Below, piece by piece: positions 42,974-51,934 of a DNA stretch of 64,000 nucleotides. A program made the translations under genes and the position numbers. The stretch lies in NCBI GenBank assembly GCA_965220955.1, contig CBDCRK010000037.1, positions 558,001 through 622,000 on the forward strand, in the 5' to 3' direction. The notes beneath the pieces are model-generated. The model was given only the letters and a program-made list of their open reading frames with translations, was not told the origin of the DNA and made no database searches. The first letter of the stretch is position 1. Each line of letters starts with the position of its first letter. Origin of the DNA: CBDCRK01 sp965220955. GTDB lineage: Bacteria; Desulfobacterota; Binatia; Bin18; CBDCRK01.

Positions 42974-43237
42974 ATGATGTCCCACAATATGCAAGAAAAA
43001 GAAAGTGTCAAAGTAAAAGAACCCACACAGATATGGATCTGGGTTATAGTTGTGATTCTGTTCTTTCTCTGCGTACCGTATTTTTTTATTGGGACATACA
43101 AGCCCCTTGTCTTTGGTCTCCCCCTCTGGTTTGCAACAGTACTTGCTGCTTCCCTGATGTTGGTTGGTTTCACTGTGTACCTGGTCCTGTGCAAGTGGCG
43201 GCTGGCGGCAGCGGTCCTGGGAGAAGAGGAAGACTGA
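42974..43237 (+). CDS. DUF3311-type small membrane protein, symporter partner
   Basis: An 87-residue protein with two membrane segments (WIWVIVVILFFLCVPYFFIG and LWFATVLAASLMLVGFTVYLVLC) separated by YKPLVFGLPL. It matches DUF3311/YhdT-like proteins, which are encoded just before sodium:solute symporters and are thought to assist them. Its TGA overlaps the ATG of the symporter reading frame (ATGA at 43237), so the two were translationally coupled. Since the symporter is broken, this gene may no longer have a function. Confidence 0.8.
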   Translation: MMSHNMQEKESVKVKEPTQIWIWVIVVILFFLCVPYFFIGTYKPLVFGLPLWFATVLAASLMLVGFTVYLVLCKWRLAAAVLGEEED

Positions 43238-44688
43238 TGCCCACACCAGCAGGTCTTGGCTTTGGCGCGCTTGTCCTTCTCACCATCTACCTCTCAGGCA
43301 ATCTCTTAATTGGTTACTGTGCCTATCGTTCTGCAGACACCTGGAAAGCCAGGGACTATTTCCTCGGAGGTAAAACCACCGGGGCTCTGGTGCTTTTCTT
43401 TGCCATGCTTGCCACCAAGTTTAGCGGCAACACCTTCTTTGGTCTGCCCGGCCAAGCCCATCGTGTGGGGCTGATGGCAATTATCTTTATCCCTTTTACC
43501 CTTGCCATTACTCTGGGCCTTCTCTCCTATGCTCCCCGCCTATACGTCCTGGCTAAAAAAATGACTATCTTACCCCAGCAGATTTTTATGCCGATCGCTT
43601 TAACAGCCGGCTACTGCGCTTATGGGTAGCCGTCCTTCTGATTCTTACCGCGATTCCTTACCTCATGATTCAGGCGACTGCCATGGGGCATGCCTTTGTG
43701 GGCTTTACCGGGGGACGCTACACTTTTGCCACTGGGGTCATTTACATCTTTACGGTTATGCTTGCCTATGTGCTCTTAAGCGGCTGGCGGGGAGTAGTAT
43801 GGGCTGAAGTCCTACAGGGAACCTTGCTGTTGGCGGCAATTGTTGTAGCCGCGGTGGTACTGGTACAAGCAGAAGGGGGTCTTGCAACGGTGGTGCGCCA
43901 TGCAAGGATACTAGCCCCAGCAAAGGTGGCGGTGCCAGCTTCCGTGGAGGTTCTTACCCGTTCGTATCTTCTCTTTGCCCTGGTCTTTGGCATCGGCGGG
44001 GCAATGTATCCCCAGATTATCCAGAGCGTGTATGCGGCCAGAAGCGAGCAAGCCCTCGTCGCAGTCTGGTCATGATGGTACCAAACTATTTCCTTATTAT
44101 GCTCTGTGTAGTCCTGATTGGCTTGGTGGGGGTTGTTCGCCTGGGCAACCTGGGGACCATCGAGGCGGATCAGGTGCTTGCTCTTCTTCTGGGACAGCGG
44201 GCCAGCACCTCCTACTGGATCACCATACTGGTCTTTCTGGGTGCAGCCGCAGCCATCATGTCCACAGCAGCCGGAGTACTTCTTACCCTTTCCTCCATAA
44301 TCACACATGACCTCTATGGTCAATTTGTACGACCGCAAGCAAGCGAGAACGAGATAGCAAAAGCCGCCAGGGTGTTTACCATACTCATCCTAACAGTGGT
44401 CACCGCTCTATCCTTGCAACCAGTGACAACACTCTGGCGGCTTACGGTTGTTAAATTTGGGTTTCTTATGCAGCTCTATCTGCCGCTGGTACATTAAGTG
44501 TAGGGGTAATGATGTTGGCAGGCTGGAAACACCTATGGGTTATTGATGCAGGTCTGTTTGGTTTCTTGGTAAACGGTCTAGTCTGTGTCAGTACCGGCCT
44601 GCTTTTCCAGCCGAGCGCGGCTGAAAAAAAGAGGGTACAGGATCGCTTCTTTACCCTTTTTGATCAGGGACTGCACCAGCGGCCGTAG
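43237..44688 (+). pseudogene. Sodium:solute symporter (SSS family), multiple frameshifts
   Basis: The SSS protein is readable over its whole length but in several frames. Bases 43237 to about 43577 give LGFGALVLLTIYLSGN and later FSGNTFFGLPGQAHR. The frame then changes at ILPQ (about 43575) to DFYADRFNSRLLRLW, continuing IPYLMIQATAMGHAFVG. A second shift near 44057 leads to RRSLVMMVPNYF, and a third near 44475 leads to AALSAAGTLSVGVMMLAG up to the TAG at 44688. At least three frameshifts make a functional transporter unlikely. It probably imported an organic acid or pantothenate-like solute. Confidence 0.88.
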
Positions 44689-44780
44689 GCATCAAGCAGG
44701 CCTCTACTCCTTTGTCTTGGCAAACAATTTTACAAACAATCACCCGTCGTCCGAAGAACTAAGCGTAGCGTTGGTCCTCT

Positions 44781-45137
44781 TTACCACCTTCGCTCTCTGC
44801 CGCCGCCGCCACCACCACCACCACGGCGGTATCCCCCGCCACCGCCACCACTACGGAAGCCCCCCCCTCCCCTTTCGCCAGAGCGTTCGGTCTGGGGCCG
44901 TGCCTCATTAACCTTAAGCGCCCGCCCCTTAAGATCATATCCATCGAAGCGTTGGACGGCAGACTGCGCCTCTTCGTCGGAGGACATTTCCACAAAGCCA
45001 AAGCCTCGCGACTGTCCAGAGAATCTGTCGGTAATAACGTTCGCAGATGCGACAGAACCTACCTGGGCAAAGAGTTCTTCGAGATCAGCCTGCGTTACAC
45101 TGTAAGAGAGATTGCCAACATACAGCTTCGTTGCCAT
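44781..45137 (-). CDS. RRM-domain RNA-binding protein with Gly-rich tail
   Basis: A 118-residue single RRM protein like cyanobacterial Rbp and other bacterial cold-inducible RNA-binding proteins. RNP2 is LYVGNL (residues 4-9) and RNP1 is RGFGFVEM (about 44-51). After the RRM the tail is almost only Gly, Arg and Tyr (GGGGFRSGGGGGGYRRGG), typical of RNA chaperones. The ATG at 45137 follows GAGGAGG. The 5' leader is unusually structured (terminator at 45163-45198), suggesting regulation by attenuation or temperature. It is probably cytoplasmic and binds mRNA. Confidence 0.93.
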   Translation of the reverse strand: MATKLYVGNLSYSVTQADLEELFAQVGSVASANVITDRFSGQSRGFGFVEMSSDEEAQSAVQRFDGYDLKGRALKVNEARPQTERSGERGGGGFRSGGGGGGYRRGGGGGGGGRERRW

Positions 45138-45162
45138 TGCTACCTCCTCTGGGTGCATAAAA

Positions 45163-45198
45163 AAGGCCCTGAAACTCTGAGCGGCTCGAAGGGGCCTT
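45163..45198 (-). terminator. Intrinsic terminator in the leader of the RRM gene
   Basis: On the minus strand AAGGCCC (45198-45192) pairs with GGGCCTT (45169-45163), a perfect 7-bp stem, followed immediately by a TTTTTT run. It sits about 15 bases before the ribosome site of the RRM gene, so transcripts must read through it to express the protein. This is the layout of an attenuator. Confidence 0.7.
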
Positions 45199-45304
45199 GG
45201 ACTCTCGAAGCTGCTCGGCAACTAAAGGGGCAAAACCAGTAGAGCCCTTCTTATAACCCATACTGGTTCCCTTGACAAGAGGCAAGACCTCACCTTAGGT
45301 ACTC

Positions 45305-46207
45305 TTAGCTTATCCTGGCTAGGCTTTTTTCTACCAGCCGCTCTAGGGTTTCCTCTGCTTCCCCGGATTTATAGAAGTGGGGCTCACCAAAAGCCAAGGG
45401 GCCCTCTGCCCTGCCCAAATTCAATATGATACGCTGGGCCCCAGCATCCTCATACCGCTTAAGCAGGTCCGCACAGGGACTTTCTTCGGTTACACCCAGA
45501 AAAATAGAGATGTCCAACCTGTTGGGGTCGCGGCCGGCCGCCTCGGTTAATTCCTTGAGCGTGCTCAGGTCTTTCCGCAACTCTTCTGGCGAAGAAGGCG
45601 CCGGGCACCAGCCATCAGCCCAGTTAGCCACCCGTTGTAAACTTTTCTCCCCATGGGCACCCAGAAGGACGGGCGGACAAGGCTTTTGTACCGGCTGGGG
45701 AATGCAGCGCACTGGCGGAAAATCAATGTCCTGACCATGGAACTCTGCCTCTTCTTTAGTCCAAAGCTCTCGCATGGCTTGCACACTTTCTCTAAGTCGT
45801 CTCCAGCGCCGGGGAAAATCCACACCCAAAATTTCGCTCTCGTCCCTGAGCCAACCTGCGCCAACCCCTAGAATGACTCGACCGTTGGAATAATGATCCA
45901 GGGTGGCAACTTCTTTAGCCAGGACAAGAGGGTTATGCTCCGGCACCAGGCAGATGCCAGTAGCCAGTTTGATTTTTTTGGTTACCGCGGCAGCATAAGC
46001 TAGGCCAATAAACGGATCCGGCATGTGGCCATAGTAATCCGGGATCTTGCCATCCTCAGAAAGAGGATAAGGGGTTTTATGGTGCACTGGAATAATCGGG
46101 TGTTCGGGTAACCAAAAGGACTCCAAACCAAGCTCTTCCGCCTTACGTGCCAGACTGGCCGAGTCTACGGTATAGGGTGTGGCAAACATAAAAAGCCCAA
46201 TCTTCAT
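45305..46207 (-). CDS. LLM-class F420-dependent oxidoreductase (TIGR03619-like)
   Basis: A 300-residue luciferase-like enzyme. KIGLFMFATPYTVDSASLAR, LGLESFWLPEHPIIP, KLATGICLVPEHNPL and VILGVGAGWLRDE are the marks of the TIGR03619 F420-dependent group, with the C-terminal barrel complete. The ATG at 46207 follows AAGGAGGAC; a longer frame is not needed. It is the last gene of a five-gene minus-strand run (50331 to 45305), 122 bases after the phosphotriesterase-like gene. It likely reduces or oxidises a pathway intermediate. Confidence 0.9.
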   Translation of the reverse strand: MKIGLFMFATPYTVDSASLARKAEELGLESFWLPEHPIIPVHHKTPYPLSEDGKIPDYYGHMPDPFIGLAYAAAVTKKIKLATGICLVPEHNPLVLAKEVATLDHYSNGRVILGVGAGWLRDESEILGVDFPRRWRRLRESVQAMRELWTKEEAEFHGQDIDFPPVRCIPQPVQKPCPPVLLGAHGEKSLQRVANWADGWCPAPSSPEELRKDLSTLKELTEAAGRDPNRLDISIFLGVTEESPCADLLKRYEDAGAQRIILNLGRAEGPLAFGEPHFYKSGEAEETLERLVEKSLARIS

Positions 46208-46329
46208 GGGAGTCCTCCTTCCTGAGTAGGGGTGAAGCATTCGTGGAGGTTTTCCCCACCGATCCTTGTGTAACTGCTGGACGAATGCTTTGCCCTTTCA
46301 TGGTTCAATTAAGAAGAAAGATCAGACGC

Positions 46330-47301
46330 CTACCCGCCAAAGTAGTTGCACGGGTTGTCCACAGTCATGGTACGAATGGTGCCCTCTCCTACCCCGGCCC
46401 TGCTAAGCGCAGGCAGGATGTTTTTACAGATGTGGGCGTAGTTCCAGTTTGGGCTTTTCTCGATAAACTCTTGAAACCCTTTGCTCAGCCGACCTAGCCA
46501 GCAGTGCACCGCGTCGTGAGAGAGCATGACGCGGTCGTAGCCTACAGCCAGAAGGCCAATCAAGGAGGCCAGCCGCATTTTGTCTGAAGCAATGGTCTCA
46601 ATGCCAAACCGGTCGAAACCCAGCCAGGCCCCGCGGTCGAGAATGTCAAAGTAATAACGCATATCTCCAACCCCACAGGCATGGCCAATAAGTACTCGGT
46701 TAAAATCCACCCCTTCTGAAGCAAAGACGTCGAGGGTCTCCCGGCCAAAAGGACCTAGCTCGTTGTTATGGCAGAGAATAGGGGCGCCGGTGGCTTTGTG
46801 AGCACGGGCGGCAGCCTTCAGTGTCTTCTCTTCGTTGGCGGTGATGTGATCAACGTCATCAGTCATTCCCGGGATACCACCGGTAGCAGTTTTGATAATC
46901 CCAGCCTTAATGCCGGTGTTGCCAATGCCGTCAGTCAACTCACGTACATAAACCTCGGCAATGTCGTCCACAGGCAGTAGGCGGAAGTGGCTGGGAATAC
47001 CCAGGGCGTCATTGTAAAGGCCGGTGGCAATAATGACTCGCACGCCCGATTTGTCCGCTACCTCGGCAGCAAACTCTGGATCTCTTCCCAGCTCCATGGG
47101 GCAGGGATCAACAAAACTGGAGACTCCCAGCGTTTTGATCTCTTTAAGTTTGTCTACGGCAGAGGCTACTTCACGCTTGCGGTCAAAGCTAGCATTATCA
47201 AACTCCCAGCCGGGCATGCCGGCCGTAAGATGTTCATGAATCAGCGTAAACCCGAGGTCTTTGGGTTCACAGGTACCTAGTACAGAGTTGATTGTTGTCA
47301 T
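46330..47301 (-). CDS. Phosphotriesterase-family hydrolase (lactonase-like)
   Basis: A 323-residue binuclear-metal TIM-barrel enzyme. The HxH pair is in LGFTLIHEHL (residues 16-25). The carboxylated bridging Lys is in GIIKTATGG, and ligands follow in CHNNELGPFG and IGHACGVGD, with the final Asp in VMLSHDAVHCW. Natural members are lactonases or esterases; promiscuous phosphotriesterase activity is possible. The ATG has AAGGAGG. It sits fourth in the minus-strand operon between an alpha/beta hydrolase and the LLM enzyme, so hydrolysis of a cyclic ester in that pathway is likely. Confidence 0.92.
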   Translation of the reverse strand: MTTINSVLGTCEPKDLGFTLIHEHLTAGMPGWEFDNASFDRKREVASAVDKLKEIKTLGVSSFVDPCPMELGRDPEFAAEVADKSGVRVIIATGLYNDALGIPSHFRLLPVDDIAEVYVRELTDGIGNTGIKAGIIKTATGGIPGMTDDVDHITANEEKTLKAAARAHKATGAPILCHNNELGPFGRETLDVFASEGVDFNRVLIGHACGVGDMRYYFDILDRGAWLGFDRFGIETIASDKMRLASLIGLLAVGYDRVMLSHDAVHCWLGRLSKGFQEFIEKSPNWNYAHICKNILPALSRAGVGEGTIRTMTVDNPCNYFGG

Positions 47302-47333
47302 GCTTTTTCCTCCTTACCAGTATGTAGAGATTG

Positions 47334-48203
47334 TTATGGCAAAGACGACGCAAAAAGCTCTAAGCTGGCCTTCATTACTGTGTCGAAACCCTGATCATAA
47401 GTCTCGTAATGTGAGACGCCAGGGAGAATAAGCAGCTGCTTGGGCTCACGTGCCTTTTCGTACAGGCTATAGCACTCTTCCACCCCTACCAGGTAATCTA
47501 GCTCAGCACCAATAATCAACAAAGGCCGGGGGGAGATCTCATGTACAGTAGCCTCGGGTTTATAGTACATAATGTCCTCCGCAGTTTCTAACGGCAATTC
47601 ACTCTTAAGCTGGGCCAGAGAGCCGCTGTAAAACTTCTCTTCTGCTGGTGTAGGAATCAGGATCTCATAGGCGTCCACATACTCAGACTTACCGGTGAGC
47701 ACCCGGCGTTTGCGGTCCTCCTCGATCCGCTTACGCAGGGCAAAATATTCCCACATGCGACGGCTGTTACGCAACCAACGATCTCCGTCGCCAAAGCCAA
47801 TAACACTTACAACCGCTTTAGTCCGAGGATCAGCCGCGCCGGCAGAGATAACATTGGCCCCGCCATAGCTCACGCCAAAGAGCGCGATTTTTTTCGCCTC
47901 CACTTCAGGCTGTAGGCTGAGAAAGGTAGTGGCATTGATAATGTCTTCATCCCTCTCTTGGGAGATCAGGCGCCACTTCGGCCCCTCACTCTCGCCAAAC
48001 CCGCGATAATCAAAGATAAAGGCAACATAGCCGTGCTGGTTAAACGCCCTAGCAAATTCGGGCAGAATCACCTTGCGGTTAGCCCTCAAACCATGACAGA
48101 ACAGCACGGTAGCCCTTTTCTCTCCCGGCCGCAGGTCGTCCGGGAAATAAAGGGTGCCTACGAGTTTTATCCCCGCACTATAGAAAGTTACGTCTTTTTC
48201 CAT
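47334..48203 (-). CDS. Alpha/beta hydrolase (dienelactone hydrolase/peptidase S9-like)
   Basis: A 289-residue hydrolase. The N-terminal VTFYSAGIKLVGTLYFPDD, TVLFCHGLRANRK (oxyanion), FDYRGFGESEGP, and the nucleophile elbow GVSYGGANVISAG (Ser about 127) are clear. The acid is in LLIIGAELDYLV and the His in PGVSHYETYDQG. It resembles XynC/acetyl-xylan-esterase-like and DLH-type hydrolases. It is third in the operon, 44 bases after the CoA-transferase stop and 32 before the phosphotriesterase-like start. Substrate unknown. Confidence 0.9.
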   Translation of the reverse strand: MEKDVTFYSAGIKLVGTLYFPDDLRPGEKRATVLFCHGLRANRKVILPEFARAFNQHGYVAFIFDYRGFGESEGPKWRLISQERDEDIINATTFLSLQPEVEAKKIALFGVSYGGANVISAGAADPRTKAVVSVIGFGDGDRWLRNSRRMWEYFALRKRIEEDRKRRVLTGKSEYVDAYEILIPTPAEEKFYSGSLAQLKSELPLETAEDIMYYKPEATVHEISPRPLLIIGAELDYLVGVEECYSLYEKAREPKQLLILPGVSHYETYDQGFDTVMKASLELFASSLP

Positions 48204-48247
48204 AGGACGATTTCTCCTTTTGTAAGCTCTCAGCCCTCATTTAGGGC

Positions 48248-49468
48248 TTAGGCACTCACCTCAACCAATACTCCTTCCTCACGTAGACGTTGAACCTCTG
48301 CTACTGAGCGTCCAAGATAGGTGGTAAGAATCTCCTGGTTATGCTCACCAAGAAGCGGTGCCACTAAGGGAAGGTCTTGGGGAAACCCCGAGAACTTGAG
48401 TGGCATTCCTGGCATGTCAAAGTCACCATGTAAAGGATCGTGCACTGTACGAATGGTGCCACGCTGACGATGATGAGGGTAGTGAACGGTTTCGGCAACT
48501 GAGAGTACCGGTGCCACAGGCACTTGATAGCTCTCCAGATGAGCTATGGCGCTGGTGGTATCAGGAAAGGTCTGAAGCCAATCCTCAATCATCTTGACAA
48601 TCTCATCGCGTCGCTCAAGCCGTTTGACATCGGTCTCATAGTCAGGATGTTTGGCTAGCTCCGGCCGATCGATTGCCTGACATAAGTCCTTCCAATGGTG
48701 CAGAAGAGCCATGATCACCAAATATCCCCCATTGCCCCGGAAAACACCCGCCGGACAGGCGTAGGTCATGTGCCGGCCGGCACGCGTAGGCTCGACCTTA
48801 CCCTCACTACCACTATAGGTATGCACGTTGGCCTCATGATAGTGATAGTAAACGTCGAGAAGCGCAATATCTAGATGCTGCCCCTTACCGGTACGGTCGC
48901 GATAGCGCAGGGCAGCCAGAATAGCCAGGGCCGCATGCACTCCGGTGCTCACATCCCCCATTCCCACCAGCGGGATATAGGGCGCATCGTTTGGGTCTCC
49001 CACCATTGACGTTACCCCGGAATAGGCCTGGGCAATGTAGTCATAGCCAGGCTTATCCGCCAGCGGCCCGCTTTGGCCCAGAGCGGAGATCGAACAAAGA
49101 ACAATGTCAGATTTAAGTTCCTGCAGTCGCTCATACCCCAGACCCATATTAGCTATTACCCCAGGCTTAAAATTCTCTACCACCACATCCACCTGGGGGA
49201 TGAGCTCTGTTACTAAGGCTAGCGCACGTGGGTCGCGAAGATTAAGGCATAGGCTTTTCTTGCCGCGGTTTTGCTGGGCAAAATAGAGGCTGCGGTTGTT
49301 GCGAAAGACAGAGATGCGTCGGACCATATCCCCACCGGGGGAGGGCTCAACCTTAATAACCTCGGCCCCCATCTCGGCCAGCATCCGGGTGCAGCTCGGA
49401 CCAGCCAGAGCCCGGGTGAGATCCAGTACCCGCAGGTCACTGAGAACGTGTTCCTTTCCTTGGGACAT
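48248..49468 (-). CDS. CaiB/BaiF type III CoA-transferase (first of three)
   Basis: A 406-residue family III CoA-transferase. The N-terminal LRVLDLTRALAGPSCTRML, GAEVIKVEPSPGGDMVRR, and SLCLNLRDPRAL match the family. The catalytic Asp lies in VTSMVGDPNDAP-flanked region (SMVGDP...MGDVSTGVHAALAI). Members move CoA from succinyl-, acetyl- or formyl-CoA to carboxylates, allowing their degradation. It is second in the operon, 83 bases after the SDR. Two further copies lie divergently at 50714 and 51935, though they are not identical to it. Confidence 0.93.
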   Translation of the reverse strand: MSQGKEHVLSDLRVLDLTRALAGPSCTRMLAEMGAEVIKVEPSPGGDMVRRISVFRNNRSLYFAQQNRGKKSLCLNLRDPRALALVTELIPQVDVVVENFKPGVIANMGLGYERLQELKSDIVLCSISALGQSGPLADKPGYDYIAQAYSGVTSMVGDPNDAPYIPLVGMGDVSTGVHAALAILAALRYRDRTGKGQHLDIALLDVYYHYHEANVHTYSGSEGKVEPTRAGRHMTYACPAGVFRGNGGYLVIMALLHHWKDLCQAIDRPELAKHPDYETDVKRLERRDEIVKMIEDWLQTFPDTTSAIAHLESYQVPVAPVLSVAETVHYPHHRQRGTIRTVHDPLHGDFDMPGMPLKFSGFPQDLPLVAPLLGEHNQEILTTYLGRSVAEVQRLREEGVLVEVSA

Positions 49469-49479
49469 ATTGTGCTCCT

Positions 49480-49550
49480 CGATTCATTGATTCAATCATT
49501 CATGGATTCATTGGCCCATTGACTCAACCCCTCAATGACTCAATCATTCC
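49480..49550. repeat. Degenerate short tandem repeats (ATTGAxTCAATC)
   Basis: ATTCATTGATTCAATCATTC is followed by ATGGATTCATTGGCCCATTG, ACTCAACCCCTCAATGACTC and AATCATTCC. The motif TTGAxTCAAT recurs about four times with changes. It lies between the SDR and CoA-transferase genes of the minus-strand operon. Its function is unknown; it may have arisen by slippage. Confidence 0.6.
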
Positions 49551-49551
49551 A

Positions 49552-50331
49552 TCAATCCCACATCAGCCCGCCATCAACGTTGAAGGACTGGCCGGTGATA
49601 TTATCGGCCTCGGCCGAGGCCAGGAACGCCGCCATGTTAGCAATGTCATCACCCGTGTTTGAGCGCCTGAGCGGAATCGAGGCGTCCATACGGGCAACGG
49701 CGTCGGCCTCGCTGATCCCCTCGCGTTCGGTGAGCTGCTTCATGATGCGATCATACATGCTGGTACGCGTAGCCCCAGGGCAGATGGCATTGACGTTAAT
49801 ATTGTACCTAGCCAGCTGGGAAGCCCCAATTCGGGTCATGGCAATCACCGCCCCCTTGGAACCAGCATAAGAAATGTTTGAAGTACCGCGAAACCCCTTA
49901 CCGGCAATGGAGGCAGTGTTGATAATTTTGCCCTGGTTGCGCTTGATCATCTCCCTGGCCACCGCCTGCATGCAAAAGAATACTCCCTTGGCATTGACTG
50001 AGTGTATCCAATCCCAGTCTTCCTCAGTGACGTCGAAGAAGCCTAGGCTCTTGGTGACGCCGGCATTGTTCATCAGGATGTCGATTTGACCAAAGGTCTC
50101 GACCGTCTTGGCCACCATAGCGTTGATGTCGGCAACCTTGCCCATGTCGGTCTGGACAAACAGTCCCCGGCGGTCATGGGCGTTCACTTCGGCCGCAGTT
50201 TGGTTGCCGCTTGCAGCATCAATCTCTGCCAGCACAACATGTGCTCCTTCCCTGGCAAAGCGTAGGGCGATGGCCTTGCCCATGCCCACTCCCGCTCCGG
50301 TCACAATGGCAATCTTGTCCTTAAGTAGCAT
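49552..50331 (-). CDS. SDR-family oxidoreductase (FabG-like), first gene of minus operon
   Basis: A 259-residue classical SDR. The cofactor loop reads TGAGVGMG (residues 10-17), NNAGVT follows, and the active site is the Ser in TASIAGKGFRGTS with YAGSK. The C-terminal GDDIANMAAFLASAEADNIT and NVDGG are canonical. The ATG follows AAAGGAGGG. It leads the five-gene set with CoA-transferase, two hydrolases and LLM enzyme, and is expected to oxidise a hydroxyl intermediate of that pathway. Confidence 0.93.
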   Translation of the reverse strand: MLLKDKIAIVTGAGVGMGKAIALRFAREGAHVVLAEIDAASGNQTAAEVNAHDRRGLFVQTDMGKVADINAMVAKTVETFGQIDILMNNAGVTKSLGFFDVTEEDWDWIHSVNAKGVFFCMQAVAREMIKRNQGKIINTASIAGKGFRGTSNISYAGSKGAVIAMTRIGASQLARYNINVNAICPGATRTSMYDRIMKQLTEREGISEADAVARMDASIPLRRSNTGDDIANMAAFLASAEADNITGQSFNVDGGLMWD

Positions 50332-50713
50332 AGCCTTCCCTCCTTTTAGGCTTGGTTGGTAAAATTTCTGGTTCCGTTTCCTTCTCCCTCTCCCTACCAG
50401 GGAGAGAGTTGGGGTGAGGGTTCTGCTGGTCCCAGCCCTGTTTTTATCCCCCTCACCTTAGTCCTCTCCCCTCAGGGGAGAGGAGAATCGGACAAAAGGT
50501 TGGGTCAAAGGCCTTAAGTTAAGACCGGTGGCCGTATCCCTGCTTCTGAGGCTGCTCAGCGAGCAGCAAGTGTACTCTTCACGGGCCTATACCATAAACC
50601 CGGTCTGCGTACCACACGGCAAAAATTCGACCCATAATGGCTCACAATACATGAATTCTCGACTTTCCTGTTCAAGACGGATAGGATAAGGCAAAGGAAA
50701 GAAGGAGGATGCT
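50332..50713. other. Divergent promoter region with palindromic repeats
   Basis: This gap of 382 bases separates the minus-strand operon from the two + strand CoA-transferases. It contains the repeat at 50383-50485. The promoters of both transcription units must lie here; no operator stands out. Confidence 0.6.
50383..50485. repeat. CCCTCTCCC/GGGAGAGAG palindromic repeat, copy 2 (double)
   Basis: TCTCCCTCTCCCTACCAGGG AGAGAG and GGGGTGAGGG on the left face CCCCTCACC and CCTCTCCCCTCAGGGGAGAGG on the right. It is a paired form of the element at 18374: two hairpins in head-to-head orientation about 50 bases apart. Confidence 0.8.
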
Positions 50714-51925
50714 ATGCCAGGAGGCGCCCTAGAGGGTTTTCACATTGTTGAGTGCGGGCAGATGGTCTCGGCTGCCTATGCAACCAAGCTTATGGCTGAT
50801 ATGGGAGCGGAGGTGATCAAGATCGAAGACCCTGCCGGAGGAGACATGGCCCGTCAGAGAGGCCCCTTCCCCGGAAGAATGCCGCATCCGGAAAAAAGTG
50901 GGTTGTTCCTCTATCTCAATACCAACAAGCGCGGGATTACTCTAAATCTAGAGGACGGCCGTGGGCAAGAGATTTTTCAGCGTCTTGTCACGCAGGCCGA
51001 CCTCCTTGTTCATAACTACTCTCCGGCCCCTATGCCTGCCCTCGGATTGGACTATGAAAAGTTAGCCCGTCTCAACTCCGGCTTGGTCATGACTTCTATT
51101 ACTCCCTTTGGTCTAAGCGGTCCCCACAAGGATTACCAAGCGTACGATCTGAACCTATGGAATGCCGGCGGGCTATGCTACTTGAATGGTGGTGGACCAG
51201 GCAGTGAAGATCTTCCACCACTCAAGCCCTTCGGCCAGCAGGCTGGGTTCCAGGCAGGAGCACATGCGGCAGTAGCATCCCTTAGCGCCCTATTTGCCCG
51301 TTTTTCTAACGGACTAGGACAGCACATCGACTTTTCTGTTCAGGAATGCCTTATGGGCATCTCGGAATTTGCAGGCATTATGCCTGCCTATGCTGACCAA
51401 GTGGTTGTTCGCTTCACGGGCAATAAGGCGATTCGACCCCTCGATATTATGGAGTGTAAAGATGGCTGGATTTACCTCTGCTGCGTAGAAGAACACCAAT
51501 GGCAAAAGTTTATGGAGATCATGGGTAGCCCGGAGTGGGCGGCCGAGCCAATTTTTGCCACTCGCTTAGACCGAGCCGAGAACTGGGATGCCCTGCAGCT
51601 GTTCCTAGAACCCTGGGTGAAAGAACAAAGCGTACAGGAATTATACCACCAGGCTCAGGCCCGCCGTATCCCTTTTGCCCCGGTCTCCACCATGGGTGAT
51701 CTGCTGGATTCGGAACACTTGCGGGTACGCGGATTCTTTGCCGAGATTACTCATCCTGAAGCCGGGACGTTTACTTATCCTGGCGCTCCCTACAGGTTCT
51801 CTTCCACCCCCTGGACAATCCGTCGTCCCGCCCCCTGTCTAGGCCAGCATAACTCCGAGGTCTATGGTGAGCTGGGGATGAGCCAAAAAGAAATGGAACA
51901 ACTCAAACAAGAAGGAACTATTTAA
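50714..51925 (+). CDS. CaiB/BaiF type III CoA-transferase (second of three)
   Basis: A 403-residue family III CoA-transferase. It begins FHIVECGQMVSAAYATKLMA, followed by GAEVIKIEDPAGGDMARQRG, FLYLNTNKRGITLNLEDG and NYSPAPMPALGLDY. The expected catalytic Asp-containing stretch after LSGPH is altered (YQAYDLNLWNAGGLCYLNGG), so the acyl substrate may differ or the subunit may work as a partner of the next gene. The ATG follows GAAGGAGGATGCT. The gap of nine bases to the next CoA-transferase shows co-translation. Confidence 0.9.
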   Translation: MPGGALEGFHIVECGQMVSAAYATKLMADMGAEVIKIEDPAGGDMARQRGPFPGRMPHPEKSGLFLYLNTNKRGITLNLEDGRGQEIFQRLVTQADLLVHNYSPAPMPALGLDYEKLARLNSGLVMTSITPFGLSGPHKDYQAYDLNLWNAGGLCYLNGGGPGSEDLPPLKPFGQQAGFQAGAHAAVASLSALFARFSNGLGQHIDFSVQECLMGISEFAGIMPAYADQVVVRFTGNKAIRPLDIMECKDGWIYLCCVEEHQWQKFMEIMGSPEWAAEPIFATRLDRAENWDALQLFLEPWVKEQSVQELYHQAQARRIPFAPVSTMGDLLDSEHLRVRGFFAEITHPEAGTFTYPGAPYRFSSTPWTIRRPAPCLGQHNSEVYGELGMSQKEMEQLKQEGTI

Positions 51926-51934
51926 GGAGGACTA

